Shown: one piece after another, positions 8,737 to 17,569 of the stretch
How the letters are laid out: every line of letters starts with the position of its first letter
Numbering within the stretch: the first letter of the stretch is position 1
Source of the DNA: an uncultured Bacteroides sp.
Lineage (GTDB): Bacteria; Bacteroidota; Bacteroidia; Bacteroidales; Bacteroidaceae
Length of the DNA stretch: 64,000 bases
Reading direction: 5' to 3'
NCBI GenBank assembly: GCA_900766195.1
Contig: CAAFUN010000045.1
Span: forward strand, 1-64,000
Position numbers and translations under genes: made by a program
Notes under the pieces: model-generated
Told to the model about the DNA's origin: nothing
The model's input: the letters and a program-made list of their open reading frames with translations, nothing else
Database searches by the model: none

Positions 8737-10542
8737 TTATTCGATATACATCTTGTCAATCAGGTCTTTGTAATTGCGAGACACCACAGCGCGTTTGAGC
8801 TTTAAAGTGTTGGTTAATTCACCCTTTTCCATACTGAATGGTTCGGAAAGTAGAGTAAAACGTTTTACTTGTTCATAATGGGCAAACTGTTGCTGTAAAG
8901 TATCAATTCGCGCCCGGAATAGTCCTTGTATTTTAGGATGCTGCAATAATTCTTCCATATTATTATATTCAAGCCCTTTCTCTTTAGCATATTCTTTTAC
9001 ATAACCGTATACGGGAACTATAAGCGCAGATACGAATTTTCGCTGATCTGCTATAATAGCTATTTGGTCAATATAGCGGTCAATAGCTAACTTGGTTTCT
9101 AGAGCTTGAGGGCTTATATATTTCCCATTGGATGTCTTGAACATATCTTTGATACGTTCGGTAAGGAAGAGCTGATCTTCTTTAAAGTAGCCGGCGTCTC
9201 CTGTATGAAACCAGCCGTCTTTGTCAATAGCAGCAGCAGTAGCTTCCGGTTTCTTATAATATCCTTTAGTTATCGTTTTTCCTCTTAATAAAATCTCGTT
9301 TTCATCACCAATTTTCACCTCTACGTCGGGCATTACTGTACCTACGGAACCTATCTCATATCCTGTACTAAGGAAGCATGATACGGTGGCTGTGGACTCG
9401 GTAAGACCATAACCTACAATCATGTTGATACCAACAGAATGGACGAATTCGCAAATTTCGTCAGAAACAGCAGCACCTGCTGTAGGAAAGAAATTGCCAT
9501 TCTCAATGCCTATTGTTTTTTTCAACAAGGTATAGATTGTTTTCTCGTAAAATTTGTATTTAAAATGAAGCCATAATGGCGGCGTTTTGCCTTTACGCAG
9601 ATAATCAAGATTGTGTCTTTTTCCTATTTTTATAGCATCAAGCATCAACGACTTTTTAAGCCCTGATTCCTTACTGATTCTTTCTTGTACACCATCATAA
9701 ACTTTTTCCCAGAATCGGGGTACGCTACACATCAGAGTTGGACGCACTTCTTTAATGGTCATTTGAATATCCGCAGGGCGAAGATTAATGCATATCTGTA
9801 CTCCTCTATGTATGCAGAGGTAACACCATGCTCTTTCAAAAACATGGGTCAGAGGGAGAAAATTAATGGAAACGTCCGTATCCGTCATAAAAGGTAAACG
9901 AATGTCATGAATACGGAAGGCCTCCAAATAATTGGAGTGATGAAGTGTTACTCCTTTCGGCTCACCGGTTGTTCCCGAAGTATATAGTATGTTGGCAAGG
10001 TCGTCAGCTGAAGCATGTGCAGTGCGCGATTCAACGATTTTTGTATGAGGTAAATCTTTGACTGATGCTAAAAGTTCGTCGAAATAAAGAGAAGAAACAT
10101 CTCTAGGATCTTTTACTACATTATGGTCAAATATAATTAACTGTTGCAGCGATGAGCAAAAACCGAATATACTAAATGCCGCATCATATTGGAATTGTTC
10201 GCCAACGAAAAGATAGCGTATACCGGCATCGTTAATAATATATTGTGCTTGAGTAGGAGAGCTTGTTGCATATAATGGAATTGTAATAGCTCTGTTTGCA
10301 TAAGCACCAAAATCAACATATAGGCATTCGGGTTTATTTTGAGAAAACACTCCAATATTTTCTTCTTCTTCCACTCCTAATGCTACAAGAGCATTGGCAA
10401 CTTGTTTTACATGATTGGAAAATTGTTTCCAAGTGACGGGCAACCACTGTGCTTTTTCATAGTCCCTGTATTTCAGGGCTATTTTATCCCCGTATTTTTC
10501 TGCCTGACGATGTACCAAGACAGATAAATGATGATAAATCAT
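8737..10542 (-). CDS. Long-chain fatty acid--CoA ligase, AMP-forming
   Basis: The 601-residue enzyme belongs to the ANL adenylating superfamily, activating a fatty acid with ATP and then joining it to CoA. The P-loop-like motif YTSGTTGEPKG is at residues 187-197, the GYGLTESTATVS motif contacts AMP, and GWFHTGDAGYF with the ERIKDMFKTSNGKYISP segment marks the hinge and C-terminal domain with its catalytic lysine region. The overall pattern follows FAA1/AMP-dependent long-chain synthetases rather than peptide synthetases. It lacks a membrane segment and probably works at the inner face of the membrane. It is a single gene with a -7 box at 10570-10578. Confidence 0.92.
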   Translation of the reverse strand: MIYHHLSVLVHRQAEKYGDKIALKYRDYEKAQWLPVTWKQFSNHVKQVANALVALGVEEEENIGVFSQNKPECLYVDFGAYANRAITIPLYATSSPTQAQYIINDAGIRYLFVGEQFQYDAAFSIFGFCSSLQQLIIFDHNVVKDPRDVSSLYFDELLASVKDLPHTKIVESRTAHASADDLANILYTSGTTGEPKGVTLHHSNYLEAFRIHDIRLPFMTDTDVSINFLPLTHVFERAWCYLCIHRGVQICINLRPADIQMTIKEVRPTLMCSVPRFWEKVYDGVQERISKESGLKKSLMLDAIKIGKRHNLDYLRKGKTPPLWLHFKYKFYEKTIYTLLKKTIGIENGNFFPTAGAAVSDEICEFVHSVGINMIVGYGLTESTATVSCFLSTGYEIGSVGTVMPDVEVKIGDENEILLRGKTITKGYYKKPEATAAAIDKDGWFHTGDAGYFKEDQLFLTERIKDMFKTSNGKYISPQALETKLAIDRYIDQIAIIADQRKFVSALIVPVYGYVKEYAKEKGLEYNNMEELLQHPKIQGLFRARIDTLQQQFAHYEQVKRFTLLSEPFSMEKGELTNTLKLKRAVVSRNYKDLIDKMYIE

Positions 10543-10569
10543 ATTTTTCTTTTGATTGATAAATATAAC

Positions 10570-10578
10570 GCAAAGGTA
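10570..10578 (-). promoter_or_regulatory. -7 box of the acyl-CoA ligase promoter
   Basis: The minus strand reads TACCTTTGC, a full match to TAnnTTTG, 28 bases before the ATG at 10542. Confidence 0.6.
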
Positions 10579-10681
10579 TTAGTTTTATTTGAAACTATCT
10601 CTTTTTTCAATAATTATCAGTAAGTTCTCACATTAGAATACTGTTTTTTGTTTACTCGCATGTAGGCTAGCTATTTTCGTT

Positions 10682-10690
10682 TATCTTTGC
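10682..10690 (+). promoter_or_regulatory. -7 box of the M20 deacylase promoter
   Basis: TATCTTTGC matches TAnnTTTG and ends 27 bases before the ATG at 10718. Confidence 0.6.
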
Positions 10691-10717
10691 ATTATAGTAT
10701 AATTAGTATTGTAGATT

Positions 10718-11785
10718 ATGAAATATGATATACCCTTTTTAGCTTCGGAAGCTGTTGGACTACTTAAATCCATGATAGCTATTTCTTCTATTAGTCGTGA
10801 AGAAACGGAAGTTGCTGATTTTCTCCAAAATTACATAGAGGCCTTTGGCATGAATACCGGGCGAAAAGGTAATAATGTATGGTGCCTGAGTCCGATGTTC
10901 GATTTAAAGAAACCTACGATTTTGCTAAATTCACACATTGATACTGTTAAACCTGTCAACGGTTGGAGGAAAGATCCGTTTTGTCCTCAAGAGGAAAACG
11001 GTAAGTTATACGGTTTGGGTAGCAATGACGCCGGGGCAAGTGTAGTCAGTCTGCTACAGATTTTTCTTCAGCTCTGTAAGACCACTCAGAACTATAATCT
11101 CATCTATCTGGCTTCGTGTGAGGAAGAGGTTTCGGGAAAGGATGGGATAGAGAGTGTGCTTCCTGAACTGCCTCCCATACAGTTTGCCATTGTAGGTGAA
11201 CCTACCGAAATGCAACCGGCTATTGCCGAGAAAGGCTTAATGGTACTGGATGTTTCTGCTCAAGGAAGAGCTGGGCATGCGGCACGTGAGGAAGGAGATA
11301 ACGCGATATATAAAGTGTTGGATGATATTGCTTGGTTCCGTGATTACCGTTTTGCAAAAGTCTCTCCTTTACTAGGTCCTGTTAAGATGACTGTTACTCA
11401 AATTAATGCCGGTACCCAGCATAATGTTGTTCCCGACCGTTGTACTTTTGTGGTAGATATACGTAGCAACGAGTGTTACACGAATCAGGAACTTTTTGAT
11501 GAAATACAAAAACATCTTTCTTGTGAGGCAAAAGCACGCTCTTTTCGTTTGAGCTCTTCACATGTTGCAGAATCAAATCCTATTGTACGTAAAGCTGTTG
11601 CTATGGGGCGCATACCCTTTGGCTCGCCTACGCTTTCTGATCAGGCGCTGATGCCGTTTCCTTCGCTCAAAATGGGACCGGGTAAAAGTAGCCGTTCGCA
11701 TACAGCAGATGAATTTATTTTCTATAAGGAGATAGAAGATGCCATAGGTATCTATCTGGAGTTACTGGACGGCACGCAACTTTAA
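10718..11785 (+). CDS. argE: M20 family deacylase of arginine synthesis (ArgE type)
   Basis: The 355-residue enzyme is a zinc-dependent amidohydrolase of the M20/ArgE/DapE family. Visible metal and catalytic residues are H73 and D75 (NSHIDTVKP), D104 (GSNDAGAS), the acidic trio at 135-137 (SCEEEVSG), E161 (VGEPTE) and H328 (SRSHTADEF). In Bacteroides fragilis the arginine route uses succinylated intermediates, so the homologue may act on N-succinyl rather than N-acetyl substrates; the sequence here does not settle this. No other arg gene is adjacent. DapE is the main alternative, but the short length and ADEF ending favour the ArgE-like group. Confidence 0.75.
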   Translation: MKYDIPFLASEAVGLLKSMIAISSISREETEVADFLQNYIEAFGMNTGRKGNNVWCLSPMFDLKKPTILLNSHIDTVKPVNGWRKDPFCPQEENGKLYGLGSNDAGASVVSLLQIFLQLCKTTQNYNLIYLASCEEEVSGKDGIESVLPELPPIQFAIVGEPTEMQPAIAEKGLMVLDVSAQGRAGHAAREEGDNAIYKVLDDIAWFRDYRFAKVSPLLGPVKMTVTQINAGTQHNVVPDRCTFVVDIRSNECYTNQELFDEIQKHLSCEAKARSFRLSSSHVAESNPIVRKAVAMGRIPFGSPTLSDQALMPFPSLKMGPGKSSRSHTADEFIFYKEIEDAIGIYLELLDGTQL

Positions 11786-11841
11786 ATAGCGCGTGCCGAT
11801 TGAAGCATTGTCTTATTTAATTATGCAATCTATAGTTCTGC

Positions 11842-13170
11842 TTATCGGTTGATCCAAGACTCCGGATTCAACTTCTCTTTTTCGTGACGTAATTGGAAGT
11901 GAAGCACAGTGCGTCCATCATCCGATCCGTCAGAAAACACATGACCAATGGTTTGCTTGGTTGTTACATTCTCTCCTGTCTTGACAGAAGCAGAAGAAAG
12001 ATTACAGTAAACCGAAATGTAGCTACCATGACGGATTAGTACATTAAATAATCCGTTCAGTTGGAATACAGCAGCCACTTTACCGTCGAATATAGCACGG
12101 GCCTGAGCACCCGGTCTTCCTTGTATATCTATTCCTTTATTATCTAATTTGACGTTGCGTAAACCTTCAACAGCATACGCGCCGTAATGACTTGTAATGA
12201 TGTATGGACCTGTAATGGGCATGGGCAATCGGCCTTGGTTGCTTGCGAAGTTACCCGACAATTCTCTGTCAGCTTTACTTATGCTATAAGCCTCTAATGG
12301 TTTGGCTACTGTCTTTCTTCTTTCGGAAGGAGTTGATTTCCCCGATGATGCTTTTTCTGCAGCTTTCTCTGCAGCTTCTTCCGCTTTTCTTCGGGCTTCA
12401 GCTTCACGACGAGCCTCTTCTTCTGCACGTTTGCGAGCCTTTTCTATTTCAATAGCAATCAGTCTGTCAATACGGGCATTTAATTGATTCGCTTCCCGTT
12501 GTTTCTTGGACATCTCACTTTGAAGTTCCCGTTGCTTTTTCTGCAGGCCAGATACAATTGTTTTTTTCTCTTTTTCCTGAGACTCCAATTTTTCTTTCTC
12601 AGACTCTCTTTCTTGCAGCAAGTTCTCTTTTACGGTTTTGACTTGTAGCAATTCGGCTTTCTTCTGATTAACCTGTTTCTGCTTTCTTATAATGTCCTCG
12701 CCTTGTAAACGTTGGAATGTTGCGTATTCACGTACATAACGTAATCTGCGATAGGTTTGCTCTAAACTTTTGGCAGAGAGTATGAACATTAATTTTTCTT
12801 CAATCGACCTGTTCTTATAAAGGTATTGTACGGAAGAATCATATTCTTTCTTTTTATCCTTCAATTCAGTTTCCAATCGGAAAAGCTGGCGCTCCAAAAT
12901 ACGTAATTCCCCTCCTATGGCCTCTACATCGTCATTAATTGTTATGATGTAACGTTTACGCTCTTCAATTTGCCCTGTCAATGCTGCAAGTCCGGCTAAT
13001 TGACTTCCTACATTCTTTTTTGTAGTTTTTAAAAGCATCTCAGTCTCTTTTATCTGCTTCTGCAGGTTGCCACGCTTATTCTTCAGTTCCTCAATCATCT
13101 TTGTAGATTGAGAACAGAGAGGCAATAAAAGAGCTAAACAAGCTAATATAAAAACACAAAGACGTTTCAT
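11842..13170 (-). CDS. EnvC-like murein hydrolase activator with degenerate LytM domain
   Basis: The 442-residue exported protein has a signal peptide, a long coiled coil (about residues 25-270, rich in K, E, Q and R, ending in an Ala/Glu/Lys segment) and a C-terminal LytM/M23 domain (about 310-442). The residues that would hold zinc in active M23 peptidases are replaced: NKGID in place of HxGxD, YCNLS in place of YxHLS and VLHF in place of HxHF. This is what is seen in EnvC, which does not cut peptidoglycan but switches on amidases during cell separation. Its start codon overlaps the stop of the DUF4292 gene by 4 bases, so the pair is translationally coupled. Confidence 0.88.
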   Translation of the reverse strand: MKRLCVFILACLALLLPLCSQSTKMIEELKNKRGNLQKQIKETEMLLKTTKKNVGSQLAGLAALTGQIEERKRYIITINDDVEAIGGELRILERQLFRLETELKDKKKEYDSSVQYLYKNRSIEEKLMFILSAKSLEQTYRRLRYVREYATFQRLQGEDIIRKQKQVNQKKAELLQVKTVKENLLQERESEKEKLESQEKEKKTIVSGLQKKQRELQSEMSKKQREANQLNARIDRLIAIEIEKARKRAEEEARREAEARRKAEEAAEKAAEKASSGKSTPSERRKTVAKPLEAYSISKADRELSGNFASNQGRLPMPITGPYIITSHYGAYAVEGLRNVKLDNKGIDIQGRPGAQARAIFDGKVAAVFQLNGLFNVLIRHGSYISVYCNLSSASVKTGENVTTKQTIGHVFSDGSDDGRTVLHFQLRHEKEKLNPESWINR

Positions 13171-13766
13171 AATTTCATTAACATTTCAATCAATTCGTTC
13201 CATTCTACTTTGGTATATTTGGCAGATACTTGAGTCGGAAGTAAAGTAAATCCTTCACCCGAAAAATCGGAGAAAGATAATTTTGCTTTTGAAAATCCTG
13301 ACAAACCTAGCTCTTCACCTGTCAATGTTGTTTTACCTCCGGGTTTGGAAGCATTAAAAAGGAGCTTTTCCAGATTAGAAAAATCAGCTTTCTGCGGAAG
13401 TACAGTTTTCAATTCCTTTCGCGAAGTCTGAACATAGCGTTTACCCATTCGGTCAATTAATAAAATATCATTGGGCGTTACATCTATACGCAGCATTTCA
13501 GTACGTAGCAAGGGTAGCCACAAAGAAAGTTGCATGCGCTCGTCTCTAATTAATTTCATTGAACCGTTAACTGTAAGTAGATCTCCATGATAAGGCACAG
13601 TAAGCTGTACTTTGGATGAGAGGTAACGGCTTTCCTCCGGTATATTTGAAATAGCTTTCTTACTTGTTTTACATCCGGAGAGTCCTATTAGTAAACCTGT
13701 CAGGAATATTAAAGCGATTGCACGGGCATTTCTCCGCATGTCATATGTCTTATTCAATACATCCAT
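13167..13766 (-). CDS. DUF4292 lipoprotein
   Basis: The product (199 residues, or 190 if translation starts at the internal ATG at 13739, which gives a better signal peptide) has the lipobox LSGC followed by KTSKKAI, without the acidic residues that send lipoproteins to the surface. The rest fits DUF4292, a Bacteroidetes family with a LolA/LolB-like fold, including VNGSMKLIRDERMQLSLWLP and a repeated beta-strand pattern. It probably sits at the inner face of the outer membrane. It lies between the TPR lipoprotein and the EnvC-like gene, in a conserved Bacteroides order (dut, TPR, DUF4292, EnvC). Confidence 0.8.
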   Translation of the reverse strand: MDVLNKTYDMRRNARAIALIFLTGLLIGLSGCKTSKKAISNIPEESRYLSSKVQLTVPYHGDLLTVNGSMKLIRDERMQLSLWLPLLRTEMLRIDVTPNDILLIDRMGKRYVQTSRKELKTVLPQKADFSNLEKLLFNASKPGGKTTLTGEELGLSGFSKAKLSFSDFSGEGFTLLPTQVSAKYTKVEWNELIEMLMKL

Positions 13767-13788
13767 TTTGTTATTACATTCTAGTAGG

Positions 13789-15570
13789 TTATTCCGTTAT
13801 ATATTTTTTCTTTTGAATCTTTGCAGGCAAAGTTTTTGATTTACTTCCCATTTTCAATGATTGTTGCCAGTATTTCAATGCACCATTTACATCACCTGTC
13901 ATGTAGTATATATCGCCACAATGCTCAACGATGACATCACTTTTTCCTCCATCACTTTTCATTGCATTATCAATATAAAGACGTGCTTCCGCATATTTAC
14001 CTTTCTCGAAAAGTATCCATGCATAGGTGTCCAGATAAGTGGCATTGTTAGGCTCTGCCTTAACTGTTTTATAACTCATTTCCTCAGCTTTGTCCAAATC
14101 ACGACGCTCAACGGATAAATAATAAGCGTAATTGTTTAAAGCACCAATATTGGAAGGATTGTATACCAAAGCAGAGTCATAGGCGGCATAAGCTTGAGCG
14201 TTTTGGTCTTTTGTATGATAAATGTCTCCGATTATTGCATAAAAGTCCGAAACAATTTCCTTCTTACTCTTATCCGTTACATGTTCCAATGCTTTTTTAG
14301 ATATAGCAAGTGCATCATCTGATCGTTCTGCTTGATTATAAGCAATGGCAAGATAGAAGTAGAACTCCAACATATCCGGATTGGTTTCGGTACCAGGTTC
14401 GCATAGTTCTATAACTTGCTTATAATTTTCTTTGCGAATTGCATCTCCAAGAAGAGTCATACGTGCAGCAGTGTTGGTTGGGTCAATATCCAAGACTCGT
14501 TTTAGTACAGGCAATGACTCTTTATCCATCCCTTTTGATATCAGATATTGCGCATAAAGCATCGGAACCTGCGAATCTTCGGGGTCTTGATCAATGATAC
14601 GGTTAAAGAGCGTTATGATGCGTGTACTGTCTTTGCCTCCTTGCTCATTTTCAACAATGAATTGGCGCATTACATTGAGCTTTGTATCTGAAGGCACTTT
14701 CTTGTTCAGCAGTAGTGTGTCTAGTTGTTGTTCATAGAGTGCTGTCTGCCCGGTTTGCTCATAATAAGAAGCCAGCGAATACATGGCCATGGCATTATCC
14801 GGTTCTGCGTCAAGAACCTTTTTGTATAATTTATAAGCTTCTTCTTTTTTCCCATTTTGCATGTAAACATCGCCCAGTATCACTTGGTAACGTAAATCCA
14901 TGGGGTACTCGGCCACCAAGCTTTCTATTTCATTGAATGCCTTTTTAGTGTCCTTTTTCTGAAGATAAATACGGAATTTCTCCATACTCAATTGCTCATT
15001 TTTTCCGGTCTTATCTTCTATACGATCTAGAGTTGCTATCACCTTATTATAGTTCTCTTGACGATTATAAAGATCAAGTAGGGCATATAGCATTTCAATT
15101 TTATCAGGAAAGCGGGTTGTCATACTCTCCATTAAATTGATTGCTTTGTCCGTTTGCTCTTGTTGTTGGTAAAGGCTGGCTAGTCCTTGGCTATACCAGT
15201 AATTATCTGGATCGTTCTCGACAGCTTTTTCCAATGCAGCTTGTCCTTGAGGAACTTGTTTGAGATATAAATAGTATTGGGCTATTTCGTATAATGCAGA
15301 AGATGCATGAGGATTAATATCCAGACAGTGCTGCAGGATATCGAAGGCTGCAGCATAATTATTCTGGAGTTTCATACGTGAGGCTTCCAAAAAGAAATAG
15401 TCATATTTGCGCTGTAAATCACTGGAAGGCACTATGGGGGATGTGATCTTTCTGTCGAGCTGCAACTGTGATTGCGGTAAAACAGTACGACGGGGACTGC
15501 TACATGATGCGTAAACCATGCACAGCAACAAAAGAACTATTATCCTTATTTGAATTTTACTCTTTCTCAT
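13789..15570 (-). CDS. TPR-repeat lipoprotein
   Basis: The frame is open from 15639, but I place the start at the ATG at 15570 (MRKSKIQIRIIVLLLLCMVYASCSS): it gives a proper lipoprotein signal with the lipobox YASC and avoids overlap with dut. The 593-residue product is almost entirely tetratricopeptide repeats from about residue 50 to 580, with typical W/LG/Y/A/P spacing such as NYWYSQGLASLYQQQEQTDKA and AMAMYSLASYYEQTGQTALY. TPR solenoids are protein-binding scaffolds. Residues after the lipid cysteine are SSPRR, not acidic, so a periplasmic-facing outer membrane location is likely. It is followed after 22 bases by the DUF4292 gene. Confidence 0.85.
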   Translation of the reverse strand: MRKSKIQIRIIVLLLLCMVYASCSSPRRTVLPQSQLQLDRKITSPIVPSSDLQRKYDYFFLEASRMKLQNNYAAAFDILQHCLDINPHASSALYEIAQYYLYLKQVPQGQAALEKAVENDPDNYWYSQGLASLYQQQEQTDKAINLMESMTTRFPDKIEMLYALLDLYNRQENYNKVIATLDRIEDKTGKNEQLSMEKFRIYLQKKDTKKAFNEIESLVAEYPMDLRYQVILGDVYMQNGKKEEAYKLYKKVLDAEPDNAMAMYSLASYYEQTGQTALYEQQLDTLLLNKKVPSDTKLNVMRQFIVENEQGGKDSTRIITLFNRIIDQDPEDSQVPMLYAQYLISKGMDKESLPVLKRVLDIDPTNTAARMTLLGDAIRKENYKQVIELCEPGTETNPDMLEFYFYLAIAYNQAERSDDALAISKKALEHVTDKSKKEIVSDFYAIIGDIYHTKDQNAQAYAAYDSALVYNPSNIGALNNYAYYLSVERRDLDKAEEMSYKTVKAEPNNATYLDTYAWILFEKGKYAEARLYIDNAMKSDGGKSDVIVEHCGDIYYMTGDVNGALKYWQQSLKMGSKSKTLPAKIQKKKYITE

Positions 15571-15583
15571 TCTTTTAATTCCT

Positions 15584-16015
15584 TTATACTCCGGTATGTC
15601 CAAAACCTCCAGCTCCACGTTCTGTTTCGTCCAGCACATCTACCGTTTGCCATTCAGCTTGTTCATGTCGGGCTATGACCATTTGGGCAATACGCTCGCC
15701 ATCTTCTATTATAAATGTCTCTGATGAAAGGTTTATAAGTATGATGCAAATTTCCCCTCGATAGTCGGCATCAATGGTGCCTGGAGAGTTTAAAACCGTT
15801 ATCCCTTTCTTTAATGCCAGACCGCTTCGTGGACGAACTTGGGCTTCAAAACCCACGGGAAGAGCAATGTATAAGCCGGTAGGTATAAGGCAACGTTGCA
15901 GTGGTGCAAGAGAAACCGGCTCTGTAAGATTAGCGCGTAAGTCCATCCCCGCCGAAGCTTCGGTAGCATAAGACGGAAGAGAGTGCTTGGATTTATTTAT
16001 AATTTGTACCTTCAT
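15584..16015 (-). CDS. dut: dUTP diphosphatase (dUTPase)
   Basis: The 143-residue trimeric enzyme cleaves dUTP to dUMP and pyrophosphate, keeping uracil out of DNA and feeding thymidylate synthesis. All five motifs are visible: AGMDLRA, RPRSGLALKKG, the uracil-binding GTIDADYRGEI with its catalytic Asp, GERIAQMV, and the C-terminal Gly-rich RGAGGFGHTG, in which the common Ser is His. Length is that of the single-domain bacterial enzyme. It is the first gene of the dut-TPR-DUF4292-EnvC run. The divergent neighbour is dgt, another dNTP-pool enzyme. A weak -7-like box (TATTTTCGC) is at 16042-16050. Confidence 0.96.
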   Translation of the reverse strand: MKVQIINKSKHSLPSYATEASAGMDLRANLTEPVSLAPLQRCLIPTGLYIALPVGFEAQVRPRSGLALKKGITVLNSPGTIDADYRGEICIILINLSSETFIIEDGERIAQMVIARHEQAEWQTVDVLDETERGAGGFGHTGV

Positions 16016-16072
16016 TTATTCGGAGTGTTACTAATTAACGGGCGAAAATACGGAATTTGAGTCAAAATGTAA

Positions 16073-16081
16073 TACTTTTGC
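16073..16081 (+). promoter_or_regulatory. -7 box of the dgt promoter
   Basis: TACTTTTGC matches TAnnTTTG. The leader to the start codon at 16155 would be about 68 bases. Confidence 0.5.
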
Positions 16082-16154
16082 AGTTAAATAATGTACAATT
16101 AGGGGAACTTAGAGCCGGATTGCATAAACCCTAAACAATAAATAATCAACAGCT

Positions 16155-17504
16155 ATGATGGATTGGAATACTCTTATCTCAACTAAACGATTTGGTCTTG
16201 AAGAATTTCATGAGAATCGTAATGAAAATCGTTCGGAATTTCAGCGTGATTATGACCGTCTTATTTTTTCGGCTCCATTTCGCCGTTTGCAGAATAAAAC
16301 GCAAGTTTTCCCATTGCCGGGTAGCGTCTTTGTTCATAATAGATTAACGCATAGCTTAGAAGTGTCATGTGTGGGGCGTTCTTTGGGCAGCGATGTGTCT
16401 AAAGTGCTGATAGAAAGGCACGCTGGAGCGGTGAATTCCTTTATATCAGAGATTGGCTCCATTGTTTCTTCGGCTTGTTTGGCTCATGATTTGGGCAACC
16501 CTCCTTTTGGACATTCGGGTGAGCGGGCAATCTCCACTTTCTTTTCAGAAGGAAAAGGCAGAGAACTGCAAAACAGACAGCCCGACGGACAGCAATTAAC
16601 GCTTTCACAGTGGGATGACTTTACTCACTTTGAAGGAAATGCTAATGCCTTTCGTTTGCTTACCCATCAGTTTGAAGGAAGGCGAAAGGGTGGGTTTGTA
16701 TTGACTTATTCTACTCTTGCCAGCATTGTAAAATATCCTTTTTCATCAAGCTTGGCAGGGGATAAATCAAAATTCGGCTTTTTTACTACAGAAGAAGAGA
16801 GCTTTAGAAAGATAGCTGAAGAATTAGGGTTGAAGAAGCTAAACGATAACCCGTTGAGATATGTGCGTCATCCTCTTGTCTATCTGGTAGAAGCTGCAGA
16901 CGATATCTGCTACCAAATGATGGATATAGAAGATGCCCATAAGCTTAAAATTCTGACTACAGAAGAGACTAAAGAACTTTTGCTAAGCTTTTTTGATGAA
17001 ACACGTAGAGATCGTATTGGACATACACTTCATATTGTAAGTGACATTAATGAACAGATAGCCTATCTGCGGTCATCTGTTATTGGGTTGCTTATTAAAG
17101 AATGTACAGCCACGTTTCTTGATAATGAAGAAAGAATATTGAATGGAGGTTTTGACGGCAGTTTAATCATGCAGATGTCCGATCGTGCAGTTTCTGCATA
17201 TAAACAGTGCACTCGTATTTCTGTGGAAAAAATATATCGTTCGCGGGATGTGTTGGATATTGAATTGGCTGGCTTCCGGATTATAAGTACATTGCTGGAG
17301 CTTATGATAGATGCAGTTTGCTCCCCCGAAAAAGCTTATTCGCAGTTACTAATTAATCGTGTGTCGGGGCAATATAATATAAAGGCGCCCGCACTCTATA
17401 ATAGAATACAGGCGGTTTTGGACTATGTTTCAGGTATGACTGACGTTTTTGCTTTAGACTTATATCGGAAGATAAACGGTAATAGTCTTCCTGAAATCAG
17501 TTGA
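16155..17504 (+). CDS. dgt: Deoxyguanosinetriphosphate triphosphohydrolase (HD family)
   Basis: The 449-residue enzyme removes the whole triphosphate from dGTP or other dNTPs and so controls dNTP pools. The HD-domain metal residues are visible as the His in NRLTHSLEVS, the His-Asp pair in CLAHDLGNPPFGHSGE, and a later Asp in VEAADDICY. The N-terminal FQRDYDRLIFSAPFRRLQNKTQVFPL segment is the typical dGTPase signature. Two ATG codons are adjacent at the start (MMDWN); either may be used. The gene is divergent from dut and convergent with the glycine-lipid pair. Confidence 0.93.
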   Translation: MMDWNTLISTKRFGLEEFHENRNENRSEFQRDYDRLIFSAPFRRLQNKTQVFPLPGSVFVHNRLTHSLEVSCVGRSLGSDVSKVLIERHAGAVNSFISEIGSIVSSACLAHDLGNPPFGHSGERAISTFFSEGKGRELQNRQPDGQQLTLSQWDDFTHFEGNANAFRLLTHQFEGRRKGGFVLTYSTLASIVKYPFSSSLAGDKSKFGFFTTEEESFRKIAEELGLKKLNDNPLRYVRHPLVYLVEAADDICYQMMDIEDAHKLKILTTEETKELLLSFFDETRRDRIGHTLHIVSDINEQIAYLRSSVIGLLIKECTATFLDNEERILNGGFDGSLIMQMSDRAVSAYKQCTRISVEKIYRSRDVLDIELAGFRIISTLLELMIDAVCSPEKAYSQLLINRVSGQYNIKAPALYNRIQAVLDYVSGMTDVFALDLYRKINGNSLPEIS

Positions 17505-17569
17505 AAAAACATCGGTAAGTGATTTTGATATAGATAAAGTCGGATCATCTGATCCTGTATTATCTTTGG

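Noticed and set aside
11771..11797. 7-bp hairpin overlapping the stop of the M20 deacylase gene
   Set aside because: The stem is short and no T run follows on either strand, so I do not call it a terminator.
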